Below, piece after piece: positions 63,914-64,000 of a stretch of DNA of 64,000 bases (positions within the stretch are counted from its first letter, which is position 1; each line of letters begins with the position of its first letter). The position numbers were made by a program, and so were the translations under genes. Location of the stretch: positions 682,001 to 746,000 of the forward strand of contig JAMWZC010000001.1 in the NCBI GenBank assembly GCA_024304985.1, given 5' to 3'. The notes below the pieces were generated by a model. It was given only the letters and a program-made list of their open reading frames with translations. It did not search any database and was not told the DNA's origin. The stretch comes from Paracoccaceae bacterium. GTDB lineage: Bacteria; Pseudomonadota; Alphaproteobacteria; Rhodobacterales; Rhodobacteraceae.

Positions 63914-64000
63914 GCCTGATCTCCGACGCCGCCGCCGCAGCCGTGCGCGCTTGGCTTGAGGGACAAAAGACCCTGAAGGGCGCGTCCGACAACACGATCG
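63910..64000 (+). CDS. xerC: Tyrosine recombinase XerC-like, 5' end only
   Basis: Only the first 30 codons are in the window. They read MSLISDAAAAAVRAWLEGQ and then KTLKGASDNTI, matching the start of the SAM-like N-terminal domain of XerC/XerD recombinases. The DUF484-xerC order and 4-base overlap support xerC, which resolves chromosome dimers at dif. The catalytic domain lies outside, so this is inferred mainly from context. Confidence 0.72.
   Translation, partial: MSLISDAAAAAVRAWLEGQKTLKGASDNTI

Noticed and set aside
63910-64000. A phage integrase or integrative element boundary at the right edge
   Set aside because: The DUF484-xerC order with an ATGA overlap is the normal chromosomal arrangement, and no attachment-site repeat or phage gene is present.

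Overview
No rRNA or tRNA gene is visible, so the organism is placed by gene content only. The window is GC-rich and densely coding. It carries a PhaR-controlled polyhydroxybutyrate (PHB) locus, a complete beta-hydroxyaspartate cycle (BHAC) cluster, FtfL/FolD/PurU one-carbon enzymes, a complete Tol-Pal operon, ruvCAB and many conserved small alphaproteobacterial proteins. This fits a chromosomal segment of a Rhodobacteraceae (roseobacter or Paracoccus-like) bacterium. I see no insertion sequence, prophage or CRISPR array.

Layout. 1-4.5 kb: phaR, phaP and phaC, with divergent phaZ. A 17-bp dyad of form ATGCNGC-N3-GCNGCAT lies in every promoter region here. 4.5-8.3 kb: a leftward group with an orphan citrate-lyase alpha homologue (CitF), two alpha/beta hydrolases and a VOC protein. 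8.4-13.3 kb: thrS, then a four-gene bufferin operon (bufA precursor, MNIO enzyme bufB, partner bufC, DoxX-type bufD). 13.3-16.2 kb: small stress, membrane and ribosome-associated genes and thyX. 16.4-18.8 kb: a lipoprotein with TbpB-like barrel motifs overlapping a Slam-type outer-membrane gene. 18.9-24.7 kb: gloA, a DUF1194 protein, a LdtR-like regulator, sdhE, an XRE regulator, aspartate aminotransferase and a MATE transporter. 25.1-28.2 kb: Lhr-type helicase and PdeM nuclease. 28.2-35 kb: LytTR regulator, thioesterase, folD, ftfL, MOSC protein, corA and tam. 35-44 kb: ybgC-tolQRAB-pal-cpoB-tilS-ftsH-tam, all leftward. 44-49.4 kb: bhcABCD with divergent bhcR. 49.4-57 kb: ruvCAB, a DUF1127 peptide, prmA, and MATE and MFS transporters. 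57-60 kb: a cupin, a YeeE/YedE (TsuA-like) transporter and purU, followed by a tandem hairpin repeat. 60.2-64 kb: priA, a transaldolase-type talC gene, a DUF484 gene and the first codons of a XerC-type recombinase.

How the parts work together. PhaR probably senses PHB and sets phasin, synthase, depolymerase and its own level through the shared dyad. BhcR probably controls the BHAC, which turns glyoxylate plus glycine into oxaloacetate. The bufferin operon makes an exported, post-translationally modified, copper-binding peptide. The lipoprotein/Slam pair is expected to display a lipoprotein on the cell surface. Three near-identical copies of an intergenic element of about 44 bp and one degenerate copy are scattered through the window.
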